A program made the position numbers and the translations under genes. From Ascarosepion bandense (lineage: Eukaryota > Mollusca > Cephalopoda > Sepiida > Sepiidae), in contig JBBBDQ010000350.1 in NCBI GenBank assembly GCA_037127315.1, positions 4,745,001 to 4,809,000 on the forward strand: a stretch of 64,000 nucleotides of DNA, written 5' to 3'. This document shows, one piece after another, positions 63,691 through 64,000 of this stretch; position 1 is the stretch's first letter, and each line of letters opens with the position of its first letter. The notes beneath the pieces are model-generated. The model was not told the origin of the DNA. It made no database searches and was given only the letters and a program-made list of their open reading frames with translations.

Positions 63691-64000
63691 TTTTATTAGG
63701 AGTATGCAAATTATGAATCTTATTGTAGGGAGGTATTGTCAGTGGTTGCATCGAAGAGGTTTACTCTGCGTTTAGTTTTAAAGTCATATTTTTTCTTGGG
63801 AGTCGCATTTGTGGTAAGTTTTTGGCATATAAAGAAATTTTGGTATATAAAGAAATGCGATGCCATCTCATTCTTTTTTGTAAAGATTTCCATTATTTTT
63901 AAATTTTGGTTTATCGGTGTATAGTGATGGATGGCTGTGTTTTTTAGGGAGTAGTCGAGGCTAAACTGTCCTATGTCGATGATGGGTTATAAGTGTATCG
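63691..64000. other. Unassigned sequence to window end
   Basis: A 62-codon frame at 63736-63924 lacks any recognisable motif. Confidence 0.35.

Noticed and set aside
1..64000. CRISPR array, operons or phage elements
   Set aside because: Tandem repeats here are microsatellites, minisatellites or eukaryotic SINE units. No regular spacer pattern and no prokaryotic genes.

Overview
This window looks like a gene-poor, AT-rich, intergenic or intronic stretch of a metazoan nuclear genome. It has no operons, ribosome binding sites, dense ORFs or canonical structural RNA genes. Instead there are very many microsatellites ((TA)n, (CA)n, (GA)n, (GAA)n, (ATCT)n) and a dense mosaic of tRNA-, 5S- and snRNA-derived SINEs, broken non-LTR retrotransposons, Penelope-like fragments and Tc1/mariner pseudogenes. 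The mix is compatible with a cephalopod or other mollusc, but that assignment is inference; nothing here proves the species.

Layout. 0-5.4 kb: 3' ends of one LINE family (here LINE-X), a tail-plus-150-bp-unit repeat, and C-terminal fragments of a second LINE (LINE-R). 5.4-14 kb: a ribozyme-bearing SINE, a chimeric 5S-tRNA SINE, two dimeric repeats (one with a U2 snRNA-like head), common tRNA SINEs and microsatellites. 14.7-16.2 kb: an almost complete Tc1-type transposon with both terminal repeats and a frameshifted transposase. 16.8-18.8 kb: LINE-R, then LINE-X carrying a nested SINE. 20-26.3 kb: two more hammerhead ribozymes, a Penelope C-terminus with GIY-YIG features, mariner, and a head-to-head pair of Penelope 5' ends. 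30.3-35.4 kb: inverted structures, including a 2.1-kb palindrome with arms of about 760 bp. 35.8-37.5 kb: a third LINE with a zinc-knuckle C-terminus. 38.5-44.5 kb: mariner, one unexplained coding-like stretch, and a LINE-R copy broken by three later insertions. 44-57 kb: more dimer repeats, 5S-tRNA SINEs, a trimeric tRNA SINE and dispersed repeats. 58.6-63.7 kb: two related LINE-R copies with an internal inversion, set among long polypurine/polypyrimidine tracts, and a mariner remnant.

I found no convincing host protein-coding gene. The best candidate is one minus-strand coding-like stretch at 39435-39797 with no recognised domain. The most interesting material is RNA-level. Hammerhead self-cleaving ribozymes with compensatory base changes lie at the 3' end of a tRNA-like SINE. 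Two further hammerheads lie near a Penelope element. SINEs with a fused 5S rRNA plus tRNA promoter head occur three times. A tandem-dimer retroposon begins with a U2 snRNA-like sequence and is flanked by a 13-bp target-site duplication.
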